A stretch of 64,000 nt of DNA from Anaeroglomus sp964630775 (GCA_964630775.1 CAZVYY010000017.1:16683-80682), one strand, 5' to 3'; positions 36,201 to 44,882 are shown, counted from the first letter of the stretch. Made by a program: numbers and translations. Notes: generated by a model not told the origin, from the sequence alone.

Positions 36201-36876
36201 TGCCGAGGGATGGGCAGGGTATGGCTACCGCACGGATGTATCAAACTCTGTTCTTCAGTCCGGTGCCGATAACCGATACAGCGTCCAGAATACAGGTGCG
36301 TATCCGGCCATGTTTACCGGCTCAGAGGCCATGCGGACCATGACGCCGTCCGCATTTACCATCGAAGTCTCCTTCAAGCCCGAATCCGGCGGATTCCGCA
36401 CCCTTGTGGGCCGGGATTCGTATGGAGCAATCGCGCAAAATCCGGCTCTGGCAGCGTTGTATCTGCAAATCACTCCATCGAATGCGATGGTTATTGGTTT
36501 TGCAGATGTGGCAGGCAAATGGCATAGCGCCCAGTCCGCAGACGGGCTGATTCAGGGATTCACCTTCCCCAATGCACAGCAGGGACATTGGTATCATGCC
36601 GTGGCCGTCAGCGATGGGCGTTTACTGTCGCTGTATCTGGCTGATGCAGATGCAGGCAGAGGTTATGAACTGGTGGCACAGACCGATATGACAGCAAGCG
36701 GCAGTACCAATACCGCCCTGACAGCCGGTTTGGGTTCCGGCAGCGATTGGCGGGCCGGCAACTGGTCGGTTGGCCGGGGATTGCACAATGGCGGCCATAC
36801 GGATAGGGCGTATGGATTGATTGATGAAGTCCGCATATCCAGCAAAGCCCTGGCACCATCGCAATTTCTATACTGA
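33283..36876 (+). CDS. Large secreted multidomain protein: HExxH domain, Ig, three LamG, dockerin-like module
   Basis: A 1197-residue exported protein. Signal peptide to ~31; residues 32-190 hold a metallopeptidase-like domain with HEMAH at 103-107 followed by 'TLGCG', but the third metal ligand expected in metzincins (His six after the second His) is Thr. Then an Ig-like domain (~187-268), LamG 1 (~269-460), a fibronectin-like domain ending 'YYWRVDPLLPNG...WPFTTGG', a putative-Ig/cadherin-like domain (~570-660), a dockerin-like module with 'DLDQNQQVDMTDWSNFAADW' (~661-705), LamG 2 (~708-925) and LamG 3 (~930-1197). Placement of the dockerin-like module mid-protein is unusual. Binding to polysaccharide or cell surface is likely; peptidase activity is uncertain. 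Confidence 0.75.
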   Translation: MRTKRKENGFRVSSLKMLFVFVLLGTASVWADITYTLHLDGVEQGIRNQIESSVAEAVGLYNQYGSFNKHLNIYYNAGVPTAQANFDGVITFGGSRNARVVLHEMAHTLGCGTYWDWPNHMVGSWNGAYATAKIKEFDGAGALLYGDNWHFWPYGLNYDNEDSYINRFRHVRLVAAMAADMGFLSFVREPSAQVLQAGATAVFSVEAANTQSYAWYKQGNPNPLTNGGNISGATTNTLRITNVQTSDAGRYYCRISGELSSHPASLVIPRAMGHWTFSDNTLDRMGINHGTMAGSPAYSAGRIGRAIDLDGTDDIVFLPAGVADAQDITIAAWVNWDGGDPWQRIFDFGNNTSQYLILTPRSGDNTLRFSIKNGGGEQMVDAPQLAAGQWVHLAVTLGGDTATLYVNGTAAANNTSVTINPIDFAPNINYIGDSQYSADPLFNGRIDEFRIYSYALTSAQIQTLYAGLPSAPSPAANAVGIPTQLSMTWQGGVSGEQAWQIYLGTSLAAVTNAAPTDAEYFGVRHEQQFATPMLLPGTLYYWRVDPLLPNGTALKGQIWPFTTGGTTGQRTPKFAQYMISKPDAVEGAAYNQSLTGDVITAGASNFQKLAGPDWIALSSAGRITGTPPEGAAGQTYCSVRIADAAGRADEAVVSIGVKDTCSGIKGVSDLLRFAEQWLYAGPVFNPADLDQNQQVDMTDWSNFAADWKYVAEPGLVAAWTMDEAMGTTAAEQLGQYPASLQNTNPFWRPVETIPGKTSHCLALDGVDDYAVVSGFKGVSGTQSRTCMAWVKTGSSGTEQGIVSWGSPAAGAKWMFRIQSTGQVALGVWGGYIQGTSLVNDDRWHHVAAVLSDDGSPCVNEIKLYVDGQLQTNTYTSSLQSINTDGSQDVHLAAINNSGTVSTYFKGMMDEVRLYDRALTDKEIADIVHAGTVAYWRFEEGPVYAPVLHGTAAGGVFYPGALDSSGNGNHLSVFAEGWAGYGYRTDVSNSVLQSGADNRYSVQNTGAYPAMFTGSEAMRTMTPSAFTIEVSFKPESGGFRTLVGRDSYGAIAQNPALAALYLQITPSNAMVIGFADVAGKWHSAQSADGLIQGFTFPNAQQGHWYHAVAVSDGRLLSLYLADADAGRGYELVAQTDMTASGSTNTALTAGLGSGSDWRAGNWSVGRGLHNGGHTDRAYGLIDEVRISSKALAPSQFLY

Positions 36877-36997
36877 TCCTGCTTGAAATTCTCCATTTTG
36901 TCGCGGTTACAGAGCTTTGGGCTGCCGGCGTTCAGCAGGAGATTTATCCCGCAGTGATACAGGGAATCTTGCCTCATGAATTACGTTCGGCACAAAA

Positions 36998-37039
36998 GCG
37001 GCCTGTAGCCGCAGTGGAATAATCATACCCGTTGGGTAT
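36998..37039 (+). repeat. Palindromic repeat element with hairpin, copy C
   Basis: Hairpin GCGGC-CTGTA-GCCGC (36998-37012), then GTGGAATA, two bases, CATACCC and the perfect dyad ATACCC-GTT-GGGTAT (37025-37039). It lies 42 bases before the ATG of the GH106-like gene, close enough to overlap its promoter. Confidence 0.7.
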
Positions 37040-37081
37040 AGAATATTGCTGATCGTGAAAATCTATGGTATCCTGTCTGCC

Positions 37082-39922
37082 ATGATAGACCACAAACTCA
37101 CACAAAGACAACCGGTTTTTATTGCGTCATGCACAAAACGGATCAATCGGGCACCATTCGTGTCTTTGATTTATGGAATTTGTGTTTTTATTGTTCTCAC
37201 AAATGCAGCTTTGGCCGGATGGGAACAGCGGTTTGCCCAGCCCCCGTCCGATGCCCGCATCCTGAAAATCATTCACAACTGGCCCGACCAGCCGGACGCC
37301 CAGGATCGGTACATCGACAAGTTCAGGACACAGGGCTTTGGGGGCGTGGTCTGCAACGTCTCATTCGATCAATACCTTGAAAGTGAAGATAAATGGGCCG
37401 CGTTTGTTCGTGCGGTCAATGAGGCCAAAAAGGCGGATTTCGCCATGTGGCTCTATGACGAGCGCGGCTATCCATCCGGCAATGCAGGGGGGATTACCTT
37501 GCGAGACCATCCGGAATGGGAAGCCCGCGGCCTGCTCGTCGCCGATACCGAGTCGCAGGGCGGTCCTGTATCCCTGACGCTTCCACCCGGCAAACTGATC
37601 CTGGCCGGTGCATATCCATTAACCGACGGCGGTATTGACATCACAAAGAAAACCGATCTTGCGTCGCAGGCTGCCGACGGCAAACTGACCTGGCAGGCGC
37701 CGCCCGGCCGCTGGCGTGTGTTGGCAATCACCGAGGATCGACTTTATGAAGGCACCCATGCCGACGGAAATCTTCATGCTAAAATGCCTTATCCCAATCT
37801 CCTCCTGCCCGAGCCGACGGCGCGTTTTATCGATGTGACTTATGGTGGTTATGCAAAACACCTCGGGAACGATCTGAGTCACTATTTCATGGCCACGTTC
37901 ACGGATGAGCCGTCCTTGATGAGTCTTTTCCTCAAGCCGATGCCGTATCGTCCTTTACCATGGGCCCCCAATCTGCCGACTGAATTCCAGAAACGCCGCG
38001 GCTATGCCCTGGACAATGAGACCCTTCCGGCTCTGGTGGTCGATGCCGGTCCTGCAGGCCGGAAAATCCGTTATGATTTCTGGCTGACGGTGGGCCAACT
38101 GGTTTCGGAAAATTATTTCGGCCAGATTCAAAACCGCTGCCGCCAGTACAATATTCCCTCCGGCGGACATCTGCTGGCCGAAGAAGGCATCGTCGGGCAT
38201 GTTCCTCTGTATGGTGATTTTTTTCGCTGCATCCGTCGTCTTGACGCCCCGAGTATTGACTGTCTGACCAGTATCCCCTCCGAGGTACCGTGGTATATTG
38301 CACGACTGCTGAGCAGTGCTGCCGAACTCGAAGGCCGGCCGCTGGTGATGAGTGAAACCTCAGACCACAGCCAGCACTACCGTCCCGCCGGAGACCAGCG
38401 GCCCAGACGGGTGGTCACAGAGGCCGAAATCCGCGGAACCTGCAATCGTCAGATTGTGGCGGGTATTAACTGCATCACCAGTTACTACAGTTTCTCGGAC
38501 CTGTCCGATGAACAATTGTGTCGCATTAACGAGTGGGTGGGCCGCTGCTGTACAGCCCTGCGCGGCGGGCATCAGGTGACCGATATCGCCGTGCTCTATC
38601 CCGCAGAAAGCCTTTGGACCAGCTTTATCCCTTCCCGACAATGGACGGGCCAGGCCGTGGCCGCCTCTCGGATAGAAACAGTTTATCGTATCGCAATCGA
38701 AAGCCTGTTTACCTCTCAGCGTGACTTCACATTCATTGACAGTGGGGAGTTGACGAAGGCGACCGTGGATTCGTCAGCCCTGGTCTCGGGCCAATTCAAA
38801 TGGCAGGTGGTTGTCCTGCCTGGCGTGGACACCTTACCGCTGGCCGCCTGGGAAAATCTTGCCGCATTTGTCCGTCAGGGCGGCGCGGTGATTGCCCTCG
38901 GTGCTCTGCCGCAAAACAGCGACAGTGAATTTCCCAGCAGCCGTGTGCACAAACTGGCCCAGGAAATATTCGGCCAAATCAAGCCCGATTCATCCTCGGT
39001 TCATGAACCCCGCTGCAGCATCAACGCCGCAAAAGGCGTCGGTATTTTCCTTCCCTTGGGTCTCGAGAGCCTGACAGCCCGGATACTCGACAGACTTCTG
39101 GAACCGGACGTAAAAGCAGATCAGGCAGGCTCGCCGCTGCGTGTCACGCACCGTCGCCTGGAAGACCACGAGGTCTATTTCGTAATCAATGATAGTGCCA
39201 AACCGTGGACGGGGCAGGTGGACTTCGCGGCAACTGGAAATGGCCAGCGCTGGAATCCCGCCACCGGACGTATGGAAGAGGCGTTGGCCGCAAACACTGC
39301 CAAATTCAGTCTGGAAGCCTATGACGCGGCTATCTTTCGCTTCACGTCTGCAAAACCGCCCCGACGACGGACAATGACCGGCGATATGCTGCCGAATCTC
39401 TCCTGGCGGGATTTACCGCAAGTCAAACCAACCATGGGGCATGGCGAATTTGTTCGTGCACAGCTCAAGCAGGATGATGACCATTCCACCCCTGACTCAA
39501 CAGCCTGGCAGGCTTCCGCGGTTCTGACCAAGGGTCAGGTGGATACCCATCTGTTTCTCGAGTTCCGCTATGCACCCCTGTTGGATTTCAGCGATGCGGA
39601 TTGCCTGGCCTTGGAAACCTGGATTCCCGAAGGCCAGTCCACACCCAGCCGGATTCTGGTTATCCTGCACGAAGAAGGCGGCGGCGATTTTATCGCCGAA
39701 ACCGGCCGCTCTCTGTCGGCCTCGGGTCGGGAACGCACCTTTGTCGCCCTGAACCGGTTTCAGCTTGCGGGCTGGTCAAAAGATGATGACGGCGTTCTGG
39801 ACCCCAAACGAGTAGCCTGTATCCGGATTGGCTGGGGCGGTTACTATGGAACAGAAGGCGAAACCGTGCAGTTCAGCACCGCATGTCCTCAGCTTGGCAG
39901 GGTGACAGGCGACCGTAAATAA
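37082..39922 (+). CDS. GH106-like secreted glycoside hydrolase
   Basis: A 946-residue protein from the ATG at 37082, beginning with a long basic N-terminus and a hydrophobic export segment ('FVSLIYGICVFIVLTNAALA'). A longer frame begins at a TTG (37046) with no support. The barrel opens with 'KFRTQGFGGVVCNVSFDQY' and 'FAMWLYDERGYPSGNAGG', and carries 'ATFTDEPSLMS' and 'LPTEFQKRRGYAL', patterns seen in the GH106 alpha-L-rhamnosidase-like group. The last ~180 residues look like a jelly-roll binding domain ('CLALETWIPEGQ...RIGWGGYYGTEGE'). Adjacent GH78 suggests rhamnose-containing glycans such as pectin, but activity is inferred; the family assignment is moderate. Confidence 0.65.
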   Translation: MIDHKLTQRQPVFIASCTKRINRAPFVSLIYGICVFIVLTNAALAGWEQRFAQPPSDARILKIIHNWPDQPDAQDRYIDKFRTQGFGGVVCNVSFDQYLESEDKWAAFVRAVNEAKKADFAMWLYDERGYPSGNAGGITLRDHPEWEARGLLVADTESQGGPVSLTLPPGKLILAGAYPLTDGGIDITKKTDLASQAADGKLTWQAPPGRWRVLAITEDRLYEGTHADGNLHAKMPYPNLLLPEPTARFIDVTYGGYAKHLGNDLSHYFMATFTDEPSLMSLFLKPMPYRPLPWAPNLPTEFQKRRGYALDNETLPALVVDAGPAGRKIRYDFWLTVGQLVSENYFGQIQNRCRQYNIPSGGHLLAEEGIVGHVPLYGDFFRCIRRLDAPSIDCLTSIPSEVPWYIARLLSSAAELEGRPLVMSETSDHSQHYRPAGDQRPRRVVTEAEIRGTCNRQIVAGINCITSYYSFSDLSDEQLCRINEWVGRCCTALRGGHQVTDIAVLYPAESLWTSFIPSRQWTGQAVAASRIETVYRIAIESLFTSQRDFTFIDSGELTKATVDSSALVSGQFKWQVVVLPGVDTLPLAAWENLAAFVRQGGAVIALGALPQNSDSEFPSSRVHKLAQEIFGQIKPDSSSVHEPRCSINAAKGVGIFLPLGLESLTARILDRLLEPDVKADQAGSPLRVTHRRLEDHEVYFVINDSAKPWTGQVDFAATGNGQRWNPATGRMEEALAANTAKFSLEAYDAAIFRFTSAKPPRRRTMTGDMLPNLSWRDLPQVKPTMGHGEFVRAQLKQDDDHSTPDSTAWQASAVLTKGQVDTHLFLEFRYAPLLDFSDADCLALETWIPEGQSTPSRILVILHEEGGGDFIAETGRSLSASGRERTFVALNRFQLAGWSKDDDGVLDPKRVACIRIGWGGYYGTEGETVQFSTACPQLGRVTGDRK

Positions 39923-40136
39923 CTGTCCAGTGCCATGTTCGCCGGCATGGACACATCCTCAGCAGCCGTATTGCTCATTCATCCGTCACATCCTGATGAA
40001 TCGAGATAATGACTTTCTGTCCGTGTTGCCGATGCCCCGAAAAAATCAAATTTTTTCTATTTCATCTTCTGTTTATCGATTATACTGCCAACCTGCGGCG
40101 TATGATGGTCAACAGATATTCTAAGGGAGACGCAAG

Positions 40137-42905
40137 ATGACGGCCAAAGGAATTGCGATTATCGGAGTGCTTGGGATGCTGTTTGGAATTTCAGGATGTC
40201 AGGCGGGGCAGGGTACGGAACAATCCGGGACTAATAAGCAGGTTCAGGCAGTGGGGCTGCTGTGCGAATATATGCCCAACCCGCTCGGCCTCGATACCCT
40301 TTCGCCGCGGCTGAGCTGGCGAATGGAATCCGCCCGGCGCGGCCAAAATCAGACCGCATATCAGATTATCGCCGCCTCAAGCCCGGAAAATCTAAAGAAC
40401 AACGAGGGCGATTTGTGGGACACCGGCAAGGTGGACTCCGCCCAGACACTGCATATTGCCTATCAGGGCAAACCGCTGGCCTCTTATCAGCATTGCTATT
40501 GGAAAGTCAGACTCTGGGACAAAGATGGCCGTCCGTCCGCATGGAGCGAGCCTGCATCCTGGACCATGGGAATATTATCTCAGGATGAATGGAAAGGCCA
40601 GTGGCTCGGATATACCAAGGCCTACAGTACGCCCGACGAGTTAAGCCTCAAGGGCAGATGGAAGCAGCAGTCTCCCTCGCCGATGTTCCGCAAGACCTTT
40701 GCAATCAGCAAATCGATCAAAAACGCCACACTGCATGTTTGCGGCCTCGGTTTCCATGAAGTTTATCTCAACGGCAGCAAAGTCGGCGACCATGTACTCG
40801 ACCCGGCCTTCACACGTTATGACAGGGCCTGTCTCTATGTGACCCATGACGTGACCCGGATGCTTCAGAAGGGCGGCAATGCCGTAGGCGTGATGCTGGG
40901 TAACGGCTGGTACAATGTCTTCACCAGTGCCGCATGGAAGTTCAATGAGGCTCCCTGGCGCGACCAGCCCAGGATGCTGCTCCAGCTTCATATCGAATAC
41001 ACCGACGGCACTTCGGAAATAGTTGTCAGCGATGCCTCATGGAAAGCGACGACCGGCCCGGTGGTTCTCGATGGCATCCGTCAGGGCGAATCCTATGATG
41101 CCCGCCGGGAAATGCCCGGCTGGTGTACCGCTGATTTTGATGATTCAGGCTGGGATAAGCCCCAAATCGTCCCTGCCCCCAAAGGCATTCTCCGGGCACA
41201 GATGATGCCGCCGGTCAAAGTCATCCAGACCGTTCGCCCGATTCGCATGAACTCCCCCAAACCCGGTGTGTATATCTTCGACCTCGGCCAGAACATCTCC
41301 GGCTGGGCACAACTCAAGGTCTCCGGCCCCGCCGGCACCAAAGTCCAGATGCGCTATGGCGAACGACTCCACGAAGATGGCACCCTCGACCAGAGGGAAA
41401 TCAAGGAACATGTTTACGAAGAGGTGTTCCATACCGATACGTATGTGCTAAAGGGCAAAGGGGTCGAAACGTGGGAGCCGCGGTTCACCTATTATGGGTA
41501 TCAGTATGTCGAACTTACCGGCTTCCCCGGCATTCCGACGCTCGACACGATTTCAGGCCGGGTCGTCCATACAGCATTTGAGCAGGTTGGCCAGTTCAAA
41601 TGTTCCAACGACCTGATCAATAAAATTCATCACTGCACCCTGTGGGCATACCGGGGCAACTACGTCGGCATCCCGACCGATTGCCCGCACCGCGAAAAGA
41701 ACGGCTGGACCGGCGATGCCCAAATTGCCGTGGACCAGGCGATGTTCAACTGGTTTAACGGGGCCGCATACACCAAGTGGATGATGGACTGCAAGGATGA
41801 GCAGAAAGACACCGGCGAACTCCCCGGCATCATTCCCACCGGCGGCTGGGGATACGCCTGGGGTAATGGTCCCGCCTGGGACAGCGCCTATCTGATCATT
41901 CCCTGGACGATGTATCAGTACTATGGCGACGTGCGGATATTGGAAACACACTTTGACCGATTCAAACGCTATGTAGATTACCTGACCCGCCGTGCCGAAA
42001 GTCATATCGTTAAATTCGGGCTGGGTGATTGGGCCCCCGTCAAGACCACAACCCCCGAAGCCCTGACCTCAACTGTCTATTACTACGTCGATGCCTTGAT
42101 CACCGCCAAGGCCGCTCAAATCCTCGGCCAGACCGCAGATGCTGAAAAATACAACACCCTTGCCGGCCAGATTGAGGATGCTTTTAACAAGACTTTCTAT
42201 AAAGGCAATGGCGTCTATGAACCGGCCAGCCAGACGGCCTTGTGCTTTCCGCTGTTTTATGACCTGGTACCCCAGAGCGAACGCCCGAGAGTGGTCGAAA
42301 ACCTGGTCAAAAACATCGAGTCTCAGGCTTTCCATGTTGATACCGGCATTCTGGGTGCCAAGGCGATTTACAATGTGCTTTCCGATAACGGACAACATCA
42401 GACCGCATGGCAAATGCTGATGCAGACCACCCGGCCCAGCTATGGCTACTGGATCGAGCAGGGGGCGAACACTCTCTGGGAGCAGTGGGATGGCACGTGT
42501 TCCCGTAATCACATCATGTTTGGTGACATCGGCGCCTGGTTCTATAAGAATCTGGCTGGCATCAACATCGATGCCGGTTCCGCAGAGTCCGTGGCATTCG
42601 GACATTTCATCCTGCGTCCCCGGCTCATTGACGGTCTGTCGTATGTGGATGCCTCGGTTCAGTCCATACGGGGCAAGATTGGCAGTTCGTGGACGGTTGA
42701 CGGCAATCGCATGCAATGGACCGTTGAGATTCCTGCCAATACAATGGCGACAGTCTATATCCCCACTGCCGATGCAGCCTCGATTACTGAGTCCGGACAA
42801 CCTGTCGCCCAGGTTGCGGGCCTGACGTTCGTCGGGCAGGAGGGCGGTTACGCCGTCTATAAAGTTCCCTCCGGCCAGTATCAGTTTGCCTCACGGATTC
42901 GTTAA
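40137..42905 (+). CDS. GH78 alpha-L-rhamnosidase lipoprotein
   Basis: A 922-residue lipoprotein (lipobox 'FGISGC', Cys ~21) of GH78, which cuts terminal alpha-L-rhamnose. Domains in order: fibronectin-like N-domain ('LLCEYMPNPLGLDTLSPRLSWRM'), the rhamnosidase N-domain/CBM67 region ('NATLHVCGLGFHEVYLNGSKVGDHVLDPAFTRYDR', 'FDLGQNISGWAQLKVSGPAG'), the (alpha/alpha)6 catalytic barrel with 'GIPTDCPHREKNGWTGDAQIAVDQAMFNW' containing the acidic catalytic residues, and the C-terminal beta domain ('VTVYIPTADAASITESG' type). GGAG-like site upstream. A TATACT -10 lies at 40081 without a good -35. Confidence 0.95.
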   Translation: MTAKGIAIIGVLGMLFGISGCQAGQGTEQSGTNKQVQAVGLLCEYMPNPLGLDTLSPRLSWRMESARRGQNQTAYQIIAASSPENLKNNEGDLWDTGKVDSAQTLHIAYQGKPLASYQHCYWKVRLWDKDGRPSAWSEPASWTMGILSQDEWKGQWLGYTKAYSTPDELSLKGRWKQQSPSPMFRKTFAISKSIKNATLHVCGLGFHEVYLNGSKVGDHVLDPAFTRYDRACLYVTHDVTRMLQKGGNAVGVMLGNGWYNVFTSAAWKFNEAPWRDQPRMLLQLHIEYTDGTSEIVVSDASWKATTGPVVLDGIRQGESYDARREMPGWCTADFDDSGWDKPQIVPAPKGILRAQMMPPVKVIQTVRPIRMNSPKPGVYIFDLGQNISGWAQLKVSGPAGTKVQMRYGERLHEDGTLDQREIKEHVYEEVFHTDTYVLKGKGVETWEPRFTYYGYQYVELTGFPGIPTLDTISGRVVHTAFEQVGQFKCSNDLINKIHHCTLWAYRGNYVGIPTDCPHREKNGWTGDAQIAVDQAMFNWFNGAAYTKWMMDCKDEQKDTGELPGIIPTGGWGYAWGNGPAWDSAYLIIPWTMYQYYGDVRILETHFDRFKRYVDYLTRRAESHIVKFGLGDWAPVKTTTPEALTSTVYYYVDALITAKAAQILGQTADAEKYNTLAGQIEDAFNKTFYKGNGVYEPASQTALCFPLFYDLVPQSERPRVVENLVKNIESQAFHVDTGILGAKAIYNVLSDNGQHQTAWQMLMQTTRPSYGYWIEQGANTLWEQWDGTCSRNHIMFGDIGAWFYKNLAGINIDAGSAESVAFGHFILRPRLIDGLSYVDASVQSIRGKIGSSWTVDGNRMQWTVEIPANTMATVYIPTADAASITESGQPVAQVAGLTFVGQEGGYAVYKVPSGQYQFASRIR

Positions 42906-42938
42906 GGGAGGACAGGCTCGCTAAGCACCGAATGATAC

Positions 42939-42982
42939 CCCCGGGCTGAGTGTTTGACAGTGGCCCGGGGCTGGATTAATAT
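42939..42982 (+). promoter_or_regulatory. Sigma-70 promoter with overlapping inverted repeat
   Basis: TTGACA (42954-42959), 17-base spacer, TAATAT (42977-42982): near-consensus. An inverted repeat CCCCGGGC/GCCCGGGG (42939-42946 and 42963-42970) flanks the -35 and enters the spacer, so a bound repressor would block RNA polymerase; the same dyad could also act as a weak terminator of GH78. Predicted start ~42989, 48 bases before the next gene. Confidence 0.65.
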
Positions 42983-43036
42983 AGATAGACAAGGTGCAGG
43001 TTCGAACTATGCCAAAACGGCTTTAAGAGGATTGCT

Positions 43037-44758
43037 ATGCTTGTAAGTCGTTGTTATGCAATGCTTTATGTTGTCTTGTGCAGCGTTCCGCTGGTCTGTC
43101 TGAGTTGTTCGGGCAATCCGGCAGGCAGCAAACACAAGACCGCATTAAACCACACCGCAGGAGAAAGCGTTATGGCCAGAGAACTCATCTCATCAAACGC
43201 ATCAGCCAATGCCATCTCCAAAGTCTGGGTTGCCGACAATGGAGACGGCACGTATAAAAATCCCATCCTGTATGCCGACTACTCCGACCCCGATGCGATT
43301 CGCGTCGGTGATGATTACTACATGACCGCCTCCAGCTTCACCTGCATCCCCGGCCTGCCTATTCTGCACTCCCGAGACCTGGTCAACTGGACGCTCATCG
43401 GTCACGCCGTCCAGCGCTACCCGAATGACCTGTTCGACCGGCCCCAGCACGGCAAGGGCATCTGGGCCCCGGCCATCCGCCATCATAACAATCTGTTCTA
43501 TATCTTCTGGGGCGATCCCGATACGGGCATCTATCGCGTCCGGGCCAAAAATCCCGCCGGGCCGTGGGATGAGCCGCTGCTGGTTGTGCCCGGCCAGGGA
43601 CTCATTGATCCCTGCCCATTCTGGGATGACGACGGCAGGGCCTACATCGTGCATGGCTGGGCGGGCAGCCGCACCAATGGATTCAATAGCGTCCTGACCC
43701 TGCGTCAGATGACCCCCGATGCCAGTGCGGCCATCGGTCAGGGTAAACATGTCTTCGACGGCCACGAAACTCAGCCGACTATCGAAGGCCCCAAATTCTA
43801 CAAACGCAATGGCTATTACTATATCTTTGCTCCCGCCGGCGGAGTCGCCACCGGCTGGCAGACGGTCCTGCGTTCCAGACAAATCATCGGCCCCTACGAA
43901 GAAAAAATTGTCCTTGCCCAGGGCAGTACTCCCATCAACGGCCCGCATCAGGGCGCCTGGGTCGATACACCGCTGCGAGAGCACTGGTTTATCCATTTTC
44001 AGGATTGCGACGCCTACGGCCGGGTCGTGCATCTCCAGCAGCTCAACTGGATTGACGACTGGCCGGTCATCGGCATCGACAAAGACGGCGACGGCAAGGG
44101 CGAGCCGGTGCTGACCGAACATAAGCCGCTGATTCGCGGCATCCATCCCATCACGACCCCGCAGGAAAGCGACGAGTTCGATTCCGATACGCTGGGTCTG
44201 CAATGGCAGTGGCAGGCCAATCCGAAATTGACCTGGTATTGTCTGCTGCCGGGCAAAACGCACCTGCGGCTGTTCGCCGAGAAACTCCCTGCGGAAAAGG
44301 CCCCCTTGACCGAGGCAGGCAATCTGCTCCTGCAGAAATTCCCCGCCCCGACCTTTACCGCAACTACCCAGGTTAAATTCACACCCCAGTGGGACGGCAA
44401 GAGGGCGGGCCTGGTAATTATGGGCGAAGAATACGCGAGCTTGTCGATAACCAAAGTCAAGAACAGCTTTTCGCTGGTTCTGCATAGCTACAAACCCGGC
44501 GACGAGAACATCGAAACCGTCGTCGCCGAACAGCCGTTGCCTGGCGACACCGTCTATCTGCGGGTCAAGGTGACTGCCCCGAAGGCCGGCTGCCAGTTCA
44601 GCTACAGCCTCGATGGCCAGCAGTATAATGACATTGGCACTCTGTTTCAGGCCAAACCCGGCAAGTGGATCGGCGCCAAGGTCGGCCTGTTCTGCATCAG
44701 CGAACCATCCGCCCGAAACGGCGGCTATGCCGACTTCGACTGGTTCAGGATTGAGTAA
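43037..44758 (+). CDS. GH43 lipoprotein with C-terminal beta-sandwich
   Basis: A 573-residue GH43 enzyme exported as a lipoprotein (hydrophobic start ending 'VCLSC'). Catalytic Asp lies in 'YADYSDPDAIRVGDDYYMTASSF', the second Asp in 'LIDPCPFWDDDGRAYIVHGWAG', and the acid Glu in 'TIEGPKFYKRNGYYYIFAPAGG'. Residues ~365-573 form the DUF1349-type beta-sandwich ('EFDSDTLGLQWQWQANP', 'GFAVVTGLFCIS'-like end). A GAGGA site precedes the ATG. Paralogue of the GH43 at 24966, with the same layout but a different anchor; xylosidase or arabinofuranosidase activity cannot be separated by eye. Confidence 0.87.
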   Translation: MLVSRCYAMLYVVLCSVPLVCLSCSGNPAGSKHKTALNHTAGESVMARELISSNASANAISKVWVADNGDGTYKNPILYADYSDPDAIRVGDDYYMTASSFTCIPGLPILHSRDLVNWTLIGHAVQRYPNDLFDRPQHGKGIWAPAIRHHNNLFYIFWGDPDTGIYRVRAKNPAGPWDEPLLVVPGQGLIDPCPFWDDDGRAYIVHGWAGSRTNGFNSVLTLRQMTPDASAAIGQGKHVFDGHETQPTIEGPKFYKRNGYYYIFAPAGGVATGWQTVLRSRQIIGPYEEKIVLAQGSTPINGPHQGAWVDTPLREHWFIHFQDCDAYGRVVHLQQLNWIDDWPVIGIDKDGDGKGEPVLTEHKPLIRGIHPITTPQESDEFDSDTLGLQWQWQANPKLTWYCLLPGKTHLRLFAEKLPAEKAPLTEAGNLLLQKFPAPTFTATTQVKFTPQWDGKRAGLVIMGEEYASLSITKVKNSFSLVLHSYKPGDENIETVVAEQPLPGDTVYLRVKVTAPKAGCQFSYSLDGQQYNDIGTLFQAKPGKWIGAKVGLFCISEPSARNGGYADFDWFRIE

Positions 44759-44768
44759 CACAGGCAAC

Positions 44769-44795
44769 CACGGATTGCACAGATTACACGAATTA
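44769..44795 (+). repeat. Three imperfect 9-base tandem units
   Basis: CACGGATTG, CACAGATTA and CACGAATTA follow each other directly after the GH43 stop. This kind of 'cacRgatta' run resembles dispersed intergenic repeats known from other large environmental genomes. Function unknown. Confidence 0.4.
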
Positions 44796-44860
44796 GAGAT
44801 GCAAGGAAAAAATCTATTCGGGAATCACAAGGGAGGGGGAATGACAAAGTGGGATACAAA

Positions 44861-44882
44861 GGGCGACCCGCAGGTCGCGCCC
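44861..44882. terminator. GC-rich hairpin between convergent GH43 genes
   Basis: GGGCGACC pairs with GGTCGC(G)CCC, one bulged base, four-base loop. It lies between two convergent genes and could end transcription from either side, though no U-run follows. Confidence 0.35.

Noticed and set aside
42993..43008. GGTTCGAA near the GH43 gene as the right-hand attachment site of an island integrated at tRNA-Ser
   Set aside because: Only eight bases match the tRNA T arm, no integrase gene is present, and the sequence differs beyond that.
43202..44767. 521-codon minus-strand ORF opposite a GH43 gene
   Set aside because: Shadow of the GH43 frame; the plus-strand protein has all catalytic motifs and a ribosome-binding site.
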